Positions 28,602 to 34,891 of a stretch of 34,891 nucleotides of DNA are shown here, piece by piece (position 1 is the first letter of the stretch; the number at the start of each line of letters is the position of its first letter). The DNA is from Burkholderiaceae bacterium. GTDB lineage: Bacteria; Pseudomonadota; Gammaproteobacteria; Burkholderiales; Burkholderiaceae_C. The notes beneath the pieces are model-generated. The model worked only from the letters and a program-made list of their open reading frames with translations, was not told the origin of the DNA and did no database searches. The position numbers and the translations under genes were made by a program. The stretch covers positions 1 through 34,891 of the forward strand of contig JABWBN010000018.1 of the NCBI GenBank assembly GCA_013360485.1. Reading direction: 5' to 3'.

Positions 28602-29336
28602 ATGCGATTGGCGATGTGGAGCGGGCCGCGCAACATCTCCACGGCGATGATGCGCTCGTTCGAGAACAGGCCCGACTGCGTGGTCATCGACGAGCCGCTC
28701 TATGCCGCCTATCTGGCCGCAACGGGCCTGGACCACCCGGGGCGCGACGAGGTGATCGCAGCGGGCAACACCGACGGCATGCGCGTGGTGCGTACCCTTT
28801 GTGGCCCCATCCCCGGTGGCCGTGCACTGTGGTACCAGAAGCACATGACGCACCACCTGCTGCCCGGCATGGACACAGGCTGGGTGCACCGCCTGACCAA
28901 CGTGTTCCTGATCCGCGACCCCGCGGCCGTGGTCGATTCCTATTTGAAATCGAGAGCGTCCGTGATCGCCACCGACATCGGCCTGCAGCAGCAGGAACAC
29001 CTGTTCAACGCCGTGGCAGACCGCCTGGGCCATGCGCCGCCGGTGATCGATGCCGACGACTTCCTGCGCAACCCCGGCGCGCACCTGCAGGGGCTGTGCG
29101 CCCGCCTGGGACTCGACTACACCGATCGCATGCTCCACTGGCCCGCCGGCCCGCGCGACACCGATGGTGTATGGGCACCGCACTGGTATGCGGCGGTGTG
29201 GCGCTCCAACGGCTTCGAACCCTGGCGCCCCCGCCAACCCCGGCTGACACCCGAGGCGCAGGCGGTGGCCGATGCGTGCAGGCCGGCATACGAGCGCCTG
29301 CACGCCCATCGCATGGTGCTCGGTCTGGCGTCCTGA
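28602..29336 (+). CDS. Sulfotransferase-like P-loop protein
   Basis: A 244-residue protein with the sulfotransferase fold. The 5'-phosphosulfate loop is WSGPRNISTAMMRSFENR (about 6-23). The 3'-phosphate-binding element is FLIRDPAAVVDSYLKSR, with its Arg and Ser in the expected places. The rest contains PVIDADDFLRNPGAHLQGLC, which resembles the usual strand-helix end of the domain. It has no signal peptide or membrane segment, so it acts in the cytoplasm. The donor is presumably PAPS, but proteins of this branch are not well characterised and the acceptor is unknown. ATG 28602 follows the aminotransferase stop by two bases, with GGAG inside that gene's end. Coupled expression with the aminotransferase suggests one pathway acting on an amino- or keto-acid-derived compound. 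Confidence 0.8.
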   Translation: MRLAMWSGPRNISTAMMRSFENRPDCVVIDEPLYAAYLAATGLDHPGRDEVIAAGNTDGMRVVRTLCGPIPGGRALWYQKHMTHHLLPGMDTGWVHRLTNVFLIRDPAAVVDSYLKSRASVIATDIGLQQQEHLFNAVADRLGHAPPVIDADDFLRNPGAHLQGLCARLGLDYTDRMLHWPAGPRDTDGVWAPHWYAAVWRSNGFEPWRPRQPRLTPEAQAVADACRPAYERLHAHRMVLGLAS

Positions 29337-29377
29337 GCCGGGCACTCGGGTTGGCGCGCCGGCACCTGCGGGTCCAG

Positions 29378-30814
29378 TCAGGGCGCGATGTCCTGCGCCC
29401 AGTCGAGCAGGGCCTCCAGAATGGCCTGCCCGCGCTCGTCGGCCGTCTCGCTCAAGGTGTCGATGCGGTCCTGGAATGCGGCCAGGGTGCAGGCACCGTC
29501 CGCGCCATGATGCAGGCGATCGCTGCAATGGGCGAGCCAGCGATCGCGCTCCGCATCGCTCAGGGTCTGCGGGAAGTTGCGGGCGCGATAACGCCACCAC
29601 AGCTCGTCCAGCCGCGGGTCGGCAAACGACGGGCGACGCGCCCCCATGTCGTGCTCGGGCAGTGCCCGCAGGCGTTCGAGCAGACGGCGGTCCTCGTCGC
29701 CGATAAAGCCGCCGTACAGGTCTTCATCCACATCGGGCACCGCTGCGCCCTCGGGCCTGCGGTACACCGCGGGCCAGCGCGCGGCCACCGCCTCGCACAC
29801 CTGAGGCATGCGCCCGGCGTGGCGCAGGCCCTCGGCGATGTCGAGCCCCCAGTGCGCGGCACGCGCGTCCGGCAAGGTGCGCAGCTGGCTGATCACCACC
29901 GGCGAGCGATTGACATGGATGCTCTTGATCGGCAGCCGCCGGGTGCCGTCCGGCAGATCGTCCTCTCGGGTGAACAGGCGCTGCCGGATCGCCGCGGCGT
30001 CCAGGTCTTCGAGTTCGGCCGGGTCTCGCGCCAGGTCCCAGACCAGCACCTCGTTGCGGTTGGTGGGGTGCACGGCCAGCGGCCAGACCAGGGCGATGCA
30101 ACCGCGGCGGGTATCGAAGCGGCCCGACACATGCAGCAGTGGGCGGCCCTGCGTACCGACCCCGCCGATCTGCTGCCACACGGCATCTTTCGTGCGCATC
30201 GACAGGCAATAGTCGAACAGCCGGGGCTGCTGTTGGCGCAGCGTGCGCGCCAGCGAGATGGTGGCGCGCACATCCGACAGCGCGTCGTGGGCCGATTCAT
30301 GCAGCAACCCGTTGGCGCGAGCCAGGTCCTCGAGCTTGAACGAGACGCGGCCGTCGTCGTGCAGCGGCCACTGCAGGCCATCGGGCCGCAGCGCCCAGGC
30401 GCAGCGCATGGTGTCGAGCAGGTCCCACCGGCCGCAGCCGTTGCGCCATTCGCGGCTGTAGGGGTCGATCAGGTTGCGCCAGAACAGGAACCGCGTGACC
30501 TCGTCGTCGAAGCGCAGCGTGTTGTAGCCGCAGCCCACCGTGCCGGGTTCACCCAGCACCTGCTCGATGCGCGCGGCAAATGCGTGCTCGGGCAGGCCAC
30601 GCTCGGCACACACCTGCGGCACGATGCCGGTCAGCAGGCAGGCCTCGGGCTCGGGCAAGCGGTCGCGCGGCGGCTGGCAGTACAGCATCACCGGCTCGCC
30701 CACCTCGCGAAGCTGCGCATCGGTGCGCACACCAGCGAACTGCGCCGGCCAGTCGCGGCGCGGCGTTCGCCCGAAGGTTTCGTAGTCGTGCCAGAAGAAG
30801 TGGAAGTCGCTCAC
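29378..30814 (-). CDS. sbcB: Exodeoxyribonuclease I (GTG start)
   Basis: A single-strand-specific 3'-5' DNA exonuclease used in recombination and mismatch repair. It has 478 residues with the GTG start (E. coli ExoI 475). The DEDDh exonuclease motifs are HDYETFG (Asp10, Glu12), GYNTLRFDDEV, and HDALSDVRATI with its His and Asp. The SH3-like and C-terminal helical domains follow, with the family motifs PIKSIHVNRSPVV and ELWWRYRARNFPQTL. No ATG lies near the family start. GTG 30814 has GGAA six bases upstream and gives the standard N terminus VSDFHFFWHDYETFG. It converges with the sulfotransferase gene across 41 bases with no clear terminator, and it lies 94 bases after the envelope-protein gene. 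Confidence 0.95.
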   Translation of the reverse strand: MSDFHFFWHDYETFGRTPRRDWPAQFAGVRTDAQLREVGEPVMLYCQPPRDRLPEPEACLLTGIVPQVCAERGLPEHAFAARIEQVLGEPGTVGCGYNTLRFDDEVTRFLFWRNLIDPYSREWRNGCGRWDLLDTMRCAWALRPDGLQWPLHDDGRVSFKLEDLARANGLLHESAHDALSDVRATISLARTLRQQQPRLFDYCLSMRTKDAVWQQIGGVGTQGRPLLHVSGRFDTRRGCIALVWPLAVHPTNRNEVLVWDLARDPAELEDLDAAAIRQRLFTREDDLPDGTRRLPIKSIHVNRSPVVISQLRTLPDARAAHWGLDIAEGLRHAGRMPQVCEAVAARWPAVYRRPEGAAVPDVDEDLYGGFIGDEDRRLLERLRALPEHDMGARRPSFADPRLDELWWRYRARNFPQTLSDAERDRWLAHCSDRLHHGADGACTLAAFQDRIDTLSETADERGQAILEALLDWAQDIAP

Positions 30815-30908
30815 CTTGTGTTCCGCAATCGCGTTTGATCCGGCCGTAGTCCGATGGGGCGCCGACAGTGGCGCCGCCCGACATGCCACCGCGAACCGGT
30901 TGCGCGCA

Positions 30909-33233
30909 TCAACGTCCCAGCCACGCCCGGGCCTCGTCGACGTCGACCTGCAACTTGACGAAGATCTCCGTGCCGCGCGTGGGCGTGGCGGCGCCCTCCC
31001 GCGAACGGCTCCAGCCGGCATAGAGCACGGTGCCGGCCGATCGGCGCCAGGCGTACGTCAGTGACGCCTGCGTCTGCGCGTCGCGCAGCGCCGGCGAGCC
31101 GCCGGCGGCGCTGCGCTCCAGCGTCGTGCGCTGGACGATCGCGCGCAAGGTCTGCGCGGCGTTGAAGTGCCACACGGCCAGCACCTGCCCCACGGCTTCA
31201 CGCAGGTGGCGTTGCCCGTCCGAGCGCAACTCCAGCACGCTGTAACGCGGCTCGAACTCCAGGCGCGCATGCGGCCGCGTGGTCCACACCAGGTATGCCT
31301 CATGGCCGTCGCGCACGGTGTCGGCATGGGTGTCGGCCAGTCGCCCCAGGCGGCCGCCCAGGGTGAGGAACGGCACCCACTCGGTTGGCGTGATCGTGAC
31401 CTCGCTCTTCCAGTAGCGCTGGCGCAGCAGCGGGGAGGTCGTCGCCGTGCGCAGGGTGGAGTCGCCGTGCCACTGCAGCCACCACTCCAGGTTGTGTGCC
31501 CCGCCCAGCCAGAACCCGGGATGGACGTCCTGGCTGACACGAACACCGCTCGAGCGCTCGCGCGCGTGACGCGCGTCCAGGGTCAGCCAGAACTCGCTGA
31601 CCGGGCCCTGCGGGTACCAGCCGCGCCCAATGTGCAGGGACTGGTCGCGCGTGCCGACCTGGGTGACGAAGCCGGTGTCGTGACGATAACCGGGACTCGA
31701 TTCGGTCAGATCCAGTCGAACCTCGCTACGGTCGGTGAGCCGTGTGGCGCGGATCACCGACTGCCATCCGCTGCGAGCCGCCCCATGTCGCAGTTCGGCA
31801 CTGGGAGAAGCATGCGCCGTGGTGTCCGACCGCAGCCACTGCGCCCGCAGGCGCCACGCGTCGTCGATCTGCCAGGCCAGGTCCGGGCCCAGCACATCGT
31901 TGCGACCACGCCCGCCCTCGTAACGACGCGTCGCCACCAGGGCCCCCCATTGCAGCGCCGCGGCCTGGCCGCTCAGGCGTCCGGCCAGCGACATGGACCC
32001 CGGCTGGCGCACGGCGCCCGTTCCGTAGGCCCCGGGCAGCAGCACCAGGCCACCGCCTCGGTCATCCACCGCGAACAGGCTGCCGGCCAGGCGGCGCCCG
32101 CGCCAGGTGCTGCGCAAGCCCCAGCGCGGCTCGGTGAAGCTGCGTGTGTAGATGGCATCCGAAGGGGTGCGCAGCAGGTCGCTGGATTCGAAGAAGAACG
32201 CTCGCTTCTCGGGGAACGACAGAGCGAAGCGCTCATTGCCCGAAAGCTGCGGCACATCCAGTGCGACCTGGGAGAAGTCGGGGTTCAGCGTCGCGTCGAT
32301 CACCCATTCGGCACGCGGGCGCCACTTCAAATCGAGCGTGGCATCCCAGCCGGTGCCGCTGGGCGATGACCCATCCGCCAGTCGTTCGCGGCTCGCACGC
32401 CAGGTCAGGCTGGGGCGCAATGCGAGGAACTGGTGCTGAGACGGCAACTCGACGCCCTGCAGGGGCTGCAGCGTGGCGATGAAACTCGAGGCCTCACGCG
32501 GGATCAGCACGGAGCTGTCCCAGAAAAACTGCTCGCGCGGCACACGGCGAGCGACCATCATGCGCCAATCCGCCGCCGAACCTCCGGCATAGCGCAGCGA
32601 CGCAAACGGAATGCGCAGCACCACCGAGTAGCCCTGCGCATGGCGGTGGGCGGCGGCGTCGAAGTCGAAGTCGGGTGCGAAGTCCTCGCTGTCGTCGGCG
32701 GCGGTGTGCATGCCGTCCGCCGTGCCGCCGGAGGCGCTCACGCGGAAGAACTGCGCCGACTGCCGCGCGCCAATGGCATCGACATAGACGACGACAAAGT
32801 CCTGCGTGCGGTTGACCTGGTCGTGCCGAACCCAGGGCGCTCGAATGCGCTCGGGCTGCGGTTCGCGGGCATCGATGCCCACATACAGCGCGTGCTCGTC
32901 GAACAGCACCCGCACCTCGGTTTCGCGACTGGCAGCTGCGCCGGTGTCGGGCGACTTCTGCACGAACTGCCGGTATGCCGGCGCCCGCTGCCACGCAGGG
33001 TGCGCCAGCCGTCCATCGAGCCGGATGCGCTCGCCCGGCTGCAGCCGGTGGGCGACGATGGCATCGGCACTCGAGGAGCCGGCGTCCGGTGCAGCCGCCT
33101 GCACCGCCGACGGCATCGCGGGCGTGTCCGAAGACCGCGCCGGCCCGACCCCACAGGCCAGCAGCAGGAGCAGCAGCATGGCCTGCGAAGTGAACGGCCG
33201 CAACGGTCGGCGCGAGCAGAAGGGTTTCGGCAT
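30909..33233 (-). CDS. DUF5916/CBM9-like envelope protein
   Basis: A 774-residue exported protein. The N terminus has a basic start and a Leu-rich core that ends LLAC (Cys27), which could be a lipobox, although ordinary signal-peptidase cleavage after PARS is also possible. A CBM9-like beta-sandwich domain follows (about 70-260), with IRLDGRLAHPAWQRA, EVRVLFDEHALYVGIDA and YSVVLRIPFASLRY. The remainder is a long, aromatic-rich, repeating beta-strand region characteristic of DUF5916 proteins. It contains NPDFSQVALDVPQLSGNERF and FPEKRAFFFESSDL and ends in many amphipathic strands, consistent with an outer-membrane barrel. The biochemical role is unknown; carbohydrate or polymer handling is a family-level suggestion. 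ATG 33233 lacks a strong ribosome-binding site. It is the first of its strand after the terminator at 33309. Confidence 0.8.
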   Translation of the reverse strand: MPKPFCSRRPLRPFTSQAMLLLLLLACGVGPARSSDTPAMPSAVQAAAPDAGSSSADAIVAHRLQPGERIRLDGRLAHPAWQRAPAYRQFVQKSPDTGAAASRETEVRVLFDEHALYVGIDAREPQPERIRAPWVRHDQVNRTQDFVVVYVDAIGARQSAQFFRVSASGGTADGMHTAADDSEDFAPDFDFDAAAHRHAQGYSVVLRIPFASLRYAGGSAADWRMMVARRVPREQFFWDSSVLIPREASSFIATLQPLQGVELPSQHQFLALRPSLTWRASRERLADGSSPSGTGWDATLDLKWRPRAEWVIDATLNPDFSQVALDVPQLSGNERFALSFPEKRAFFFESSDLLRTPSDAIYTRSFTEPRWGLRSTWRGRRLAGSLFAVDDRGGGLVLLPGAYGTGAVRQPGSMSLAGRLSGQAAALQWGALVATRRYEGGRGRNDVLGPDLAWQIDDAWRLRAQWLRSDTTAHASPSAELRHGAARSGWQSVIRATRLTDRSEVRLDLTESSPGYRHDTGFVTQVGTRDQSLHIGRGWYPQGPVSEFWLTLDARHARERSSGVRVSQDVHPGFWLGGAHNLEWWLQWHGDSTLRTATTSPLLRQRYWKSEVTITPTEWVPFLTLGGRLGRLADTHADTVRDGHEAYLVWTTRPHARLEFEPRYSVLELRSDGQRHLREAVGQVLAVWHFNAAQTLRAIVQRTTLERSAAGGSPALRDAQTQASLTYAWRRSAGTVLYAGWSRSREGAATPTRGTEIFVKLQVDVDEARAWLGR

Positions 33234-33308
33234 GTTGGGCGCTGCCGGGGAAGAGCGACCACCGGCGAGCCGCGCATTGTGCCGCGAGCGCCACCATCTC
33301 GCCGCCCA

Positions 33309-33342
33309 AAAGCAACGGGCCCCTCGCGAGGGGCCCGTTGCC
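33309..33342 (-). terminator. Rho-independent terminator (30-base perfect palindrome) of the 60-residue gene
   Basis: Positions 33313-33342 form a perfect palindrome made of GCAACGGGCCCCTCG and its exact complement. On the minus strand it is followed by TTTT (33309-33312). It begins 15 bases after the stop of the small minus-strand gene. It separates that gene from the DUF5916 gene downstream. Confidence 0.85.
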
Positions 33343-33356
33343 GCTCCCGCCGCTGG

Positions 33357-33539
33357 TCAACTGCGCGGGGCGCGCTGACCGATCACTACCACCCGCGCGG
33401 TTGCCGGCGGCGTGGCACGGGCCAGTATGACCTCGGCGCCCTGGGGTCCTGCGACGCGATCCAACCCGCCAAGCGTGGCCAGCGTGACGAGGGTCGAGAG
33501 CGTCAGGGCGGTCAGTTGGGGGATGGCGCGGCGGGTCAT
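33357..33539 (-). CDS. Small secreted or membrane peptide, 60 aa
   Basis: I cannot name the family. ATG 33539 has AGGAG seven bases upstream, and the stop is followed 15 bases later by a strong terminator, so this is a convincing stand-alone gene despite its size. The peptide starts MTRRAIPQLTALTLSTLVTL, that is, two arginines then a hydrophobic Leu/Thr/Ala stretch ending in ATLGG. This looks like a signal peptide or a single membrane anchor. The remaining 30 residues are short and basic, ending ARVVVIGQRAPRS. It has no cysteines and no obvious toxin features. It lies between the DUF5916 gene and the divergent crotonase-fold gene, with no operon partner. Confidence 0.65.
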   Translation of the reverse strand: MTRRAIPQLTALTLSTLVTLATLGGLDRVAGPQGAEVILARATPPATARVVVIGQRAPRS

Positions 33540-33738
33540 GATGGGCTCCTTGCGGTGGGGTTGGCGGGGTCGATGGATGCACTGTATTCATGGATTCCCC
33601 GGATGGACACCGGCTTGCGACGAACCGCAGCCGGGGCGCACCGAACTGCAGTGCACCGCGACGAGTGCCCGCGCGCCCAAGGCGGCGGCTTCATGCGGGC
33701 CGACAATGCACCCCCGGATCGCCACTCGCGCTGTCACG

Positions 33739-34524
33739 ATGTCCACCGACCCCCACCCCGAGACCGACACCGGCCTGCCGCGCTGCCAGGTCGAAGGCGC
33801 TCGCGCCACCGTCCGCCTGAACCGACCGGCCCACCACAACCGCCTGCACCGCGCCGACCTGCTGACCTTGCAGCGCCATTGCGCCGAACTGGCGACCCAG
33901 TCCCATGTGCGCGTGGTCGTGCTGCAAGCCGAGGGTCCGACCTTTTGCGCCGGGTTCAATCTCGATGAACTCGATGCCGACGCCCAGGGCGGCCCGCAGT
34001 TGTTCGAGCAGACGGTCGAGGCGATCGAGGCGCTGCCGATGCCGACGATCTGCCGGCTTCAAGGCAGCGTGTTCGGCGGCGCGACCGACCTGGCGCTGGC
34101 CTGCGATTTCCGCATCGGCGTGACCGGCATGAGCCTGCGCATGCCGGCGGCGCGCATCGGCCTTCATTACTACCCCAGCGGCCTGCGCCGGTATGTCTCG
34201 CGGCTGGGCCTGTCCACGGCCAAGCGGCTGTTCCTGCTGGCGCAGACGGTGGATGCCGCCGAGCTGTGGCGCATCGGCTATCTCGACCGCGTCTGCGAAC
34301 CCGGTGTGCTCGACGCTGCCGTGCAGGAGTGGGTCGACGCCCTGACCGCCGCAGCGCCACTGGCCATCGACGGGATGAAGCGCTCGCTCGACGAAATTGC
34401 CAGGGGCGACTACGACCTGGAGCGCCTTGCGCGGCGGGTGGCACGCTGCGCCGCCAGCGACGACTTGCGCGAGGGCCAGGCCGCGCTGGCCGAGCGGCGC
34501 GTGCCGCGTTTTCGGGGCCGGTAG
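33739..34524 (+). CDS. Enoyl-CoA hydratase/isomerase (crotonase-fold) family protein without canonical catalytic glutamates
   Basis: A 261-residue crotonase-fold protein. The family frame is clear: ATVRLNRPAHHNRLHRADLL, the first oxyanion-hole stretch GPTFCAGFNLDEL (about 67-78), the second one GSVFGGATDLALACDFRIG (109-127) and LRMPAARIGLHYYPSGLRR. Enoyl-CoA hydratases use two Glu. The first normally lies in GGGxEL, and here the matching position is Asp117. The second normally follows Pro in xPExxLG, and here it is Ala137. Oxyanion-hole geometry seems intact, so it should bind an acyl-CoA thioester, but simple hydratase activity is doubtful. Isomerase, thioesterase or decarboxylase-type chemistry is possible. 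ATG 33739 is the best start, with a weak ribosome-binding site. No beta-oxidation partner is adjacent. Confidence 0.88.
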   Translation: MSTDPHPETDTGLPRCQVEGARATVRLNRPAHHNRLHRADLLTLQRHCAELATQSHVRVVVLQAEGPTFCAGFNLDELDADAQGGPQLFEQTVEAIEALPMPTICRLQGSVFGGATDLALACDFRIGVTGMSLRMPAARIGLHYYPSGLRRYVSRLGLSTAKRLFLLAQTVDAAELWRIGYLDRVCEPGVLDAAVQEWVDALTAAAPLAIDGMKRSLDEIARGDYDLERLARRVARCAASDDLREGQAALAERRVPRFRGR

Positions 34525-34753
34525 CCACCGGCACCCTGGTGGAAACCCGTCCCGAAGTGGCGCCCACAGGTGGTGGGCATGCGACGAACGGCGGCAGGAG
34601 CAGCCTGAACCGCGTCACACGACCTTGACTTGCAGGCCGCCCGGCAGGAGAGTGGCGGGCTTTACCCCACCCGACCCCGCCGCGGGGCTGCCGAAGCGCT
34701 TGGCCACACGCCGTCGCGCCGATCCCCAGGCCCACACCCGAGACCGCACACCC

Positions 34754-34891
34754 ATGCACCGCACTGTCGAACCCCTGCGCCGCCCTCTCGCCCGCACCGC
34801 CATCTTCACCGCCGTCATGATGCTGTCGGCCTGCGCCAGCACGCAGACCACGGGTTCCGGCGCTGCCGCCGCTGCGTCGGGCGGGGCCGCC
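34754..34891 (+). CDS. Predicted lipoprotein, N-terminal 46 codons (runs off right edge)
   Basis: The ATG at 34754 opens a frame to the window end. The start MHRTVEPLRRPLARTAIFTA continues into VMMLSACAST, a typical lipoprotein signal with lipobox LSAC (Cys26). An Ala/Gly/Ser/Thr-rich linker follows and runs off the edge. The mature domain is not visible, so the function cannot be assigned. The ribosome-binding site is not obvious. The preceding stretch 34525-34753 shows no supported gene; a TTGACT at 34625 has no matching -10. Confidence 0.6.
   Translation, partial: MHRTVEPLRRPLARTAIFTAVMMLSACASTQTTGSGAAAAASGGAA

Noticed and set aside
30858-30875. GGCGCC-GACAGT-GGCGCC repeat after the DUF5916 gene as a terminator
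   Set aside because: Each arm is self-palindromic, so it can arise easily in GC-rich DNA, and no T-run follows in the minus direction.
34615-34851. Minus-strand frame of 78 codons near the right edge
   Set aside because: It is antisense to the lipoprotein start, Arg-rich and without a ribosome-binding site or family motif.

Overview
The window is ordinary chromosomal DNA from a very GC-rich betaproteobacterium. The protein families and gene order (pcc/mcm cluster with meaB, sdhCDABE-gltA, a GntR gene divergent from mdh, a CitE-like gene and acnB) suggest the Burkholderiales, probably near the Rubrivivax/Leptothrix/Methylibium group. That placement is inferred from gene content and protein style, not from a marker search. 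I see no rRNA or tRNA gene, CRISPR array, transposase, integrase or phage gene. Nothing stands out in base composition as recently acquired.

Region 1 (1-934): the start of a LysR-type regulator leaves the window on the left. It is divergent from a 130-residue protein of unknown function, with a good LysR-type box between them.

Region 2 (935-12418): a minus-strand propionyl-CoA/methylmalonyl-CoA operon. In transcription order it carries methylmalonyl-CoA mutase, the MeaB chaperone GTPase, the carboxyltransferase subunit PccB, a DUF389 membrane protein, the biotin carboxylase/carrier subunit PccA, biotin synthase BioB, a methylmalonyl-CoA-epimerase-like VOC protein and a lipoprotein esterase. 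Gaps are short, and the pccA/bioB and bioB/VOC junctions are ATGA overlaps. A FadR/FCD-type GntR regulator is divergent from the mutase gene, and an AT-rich palindrome lies between them. Together the genes turn propionyl-CoA into succinyl-CoA, which feeds the TCA genes to the right.

Region 3 (12419-13624): two small plus-strand genes, a PilZ-domain protein and a 77-residue unknown. Each has a sequence resembling a flagellar sigma-28 (FliA) promoter at almost the same distance upstream.

Region 4 (13625-25620): a TCA-cycle block. sdhCDAB-sdhE-gltA runs on the minus strand. A GntR/UTRA regulator is divergent from mdh, followed by a CitE-like lyase, a secreted protein of unknown function and aconitase B. 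The same 14-base operator (GTCTTATA-K-AAGAC type) lies in the GntR/mdh intergenic region and inside the spacer of the predicted acnB promoter, which points to a small regulon controlled by this GntR protein. This is the strongest regulatory signal in the window.

Region 5 (25621-34891): accessory metabolism. It holds a periplasmic CpdB-like nucleotidase, an unusual class IV aminotransferase paired with a sulfotransferase-like P-loop protein, exonuclease I, a large DUF5916/CBM9-like envelope protein, a 60-residue secreted or membrane peptide with a 30-base palindromic terminator, a crotonase-fold protein without the usual catalytic glutamates, and the first 46 codons of a lipoprotein leaving the window on the right. 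I found no clearly new multi-gene defence or mobile system. The best leads are regulatory (shared GntR operator, paired sigma-28-like promoters) and enzymatic (aminotransferase/sulfotransferase pair, DUF389 inside the pcc operon).
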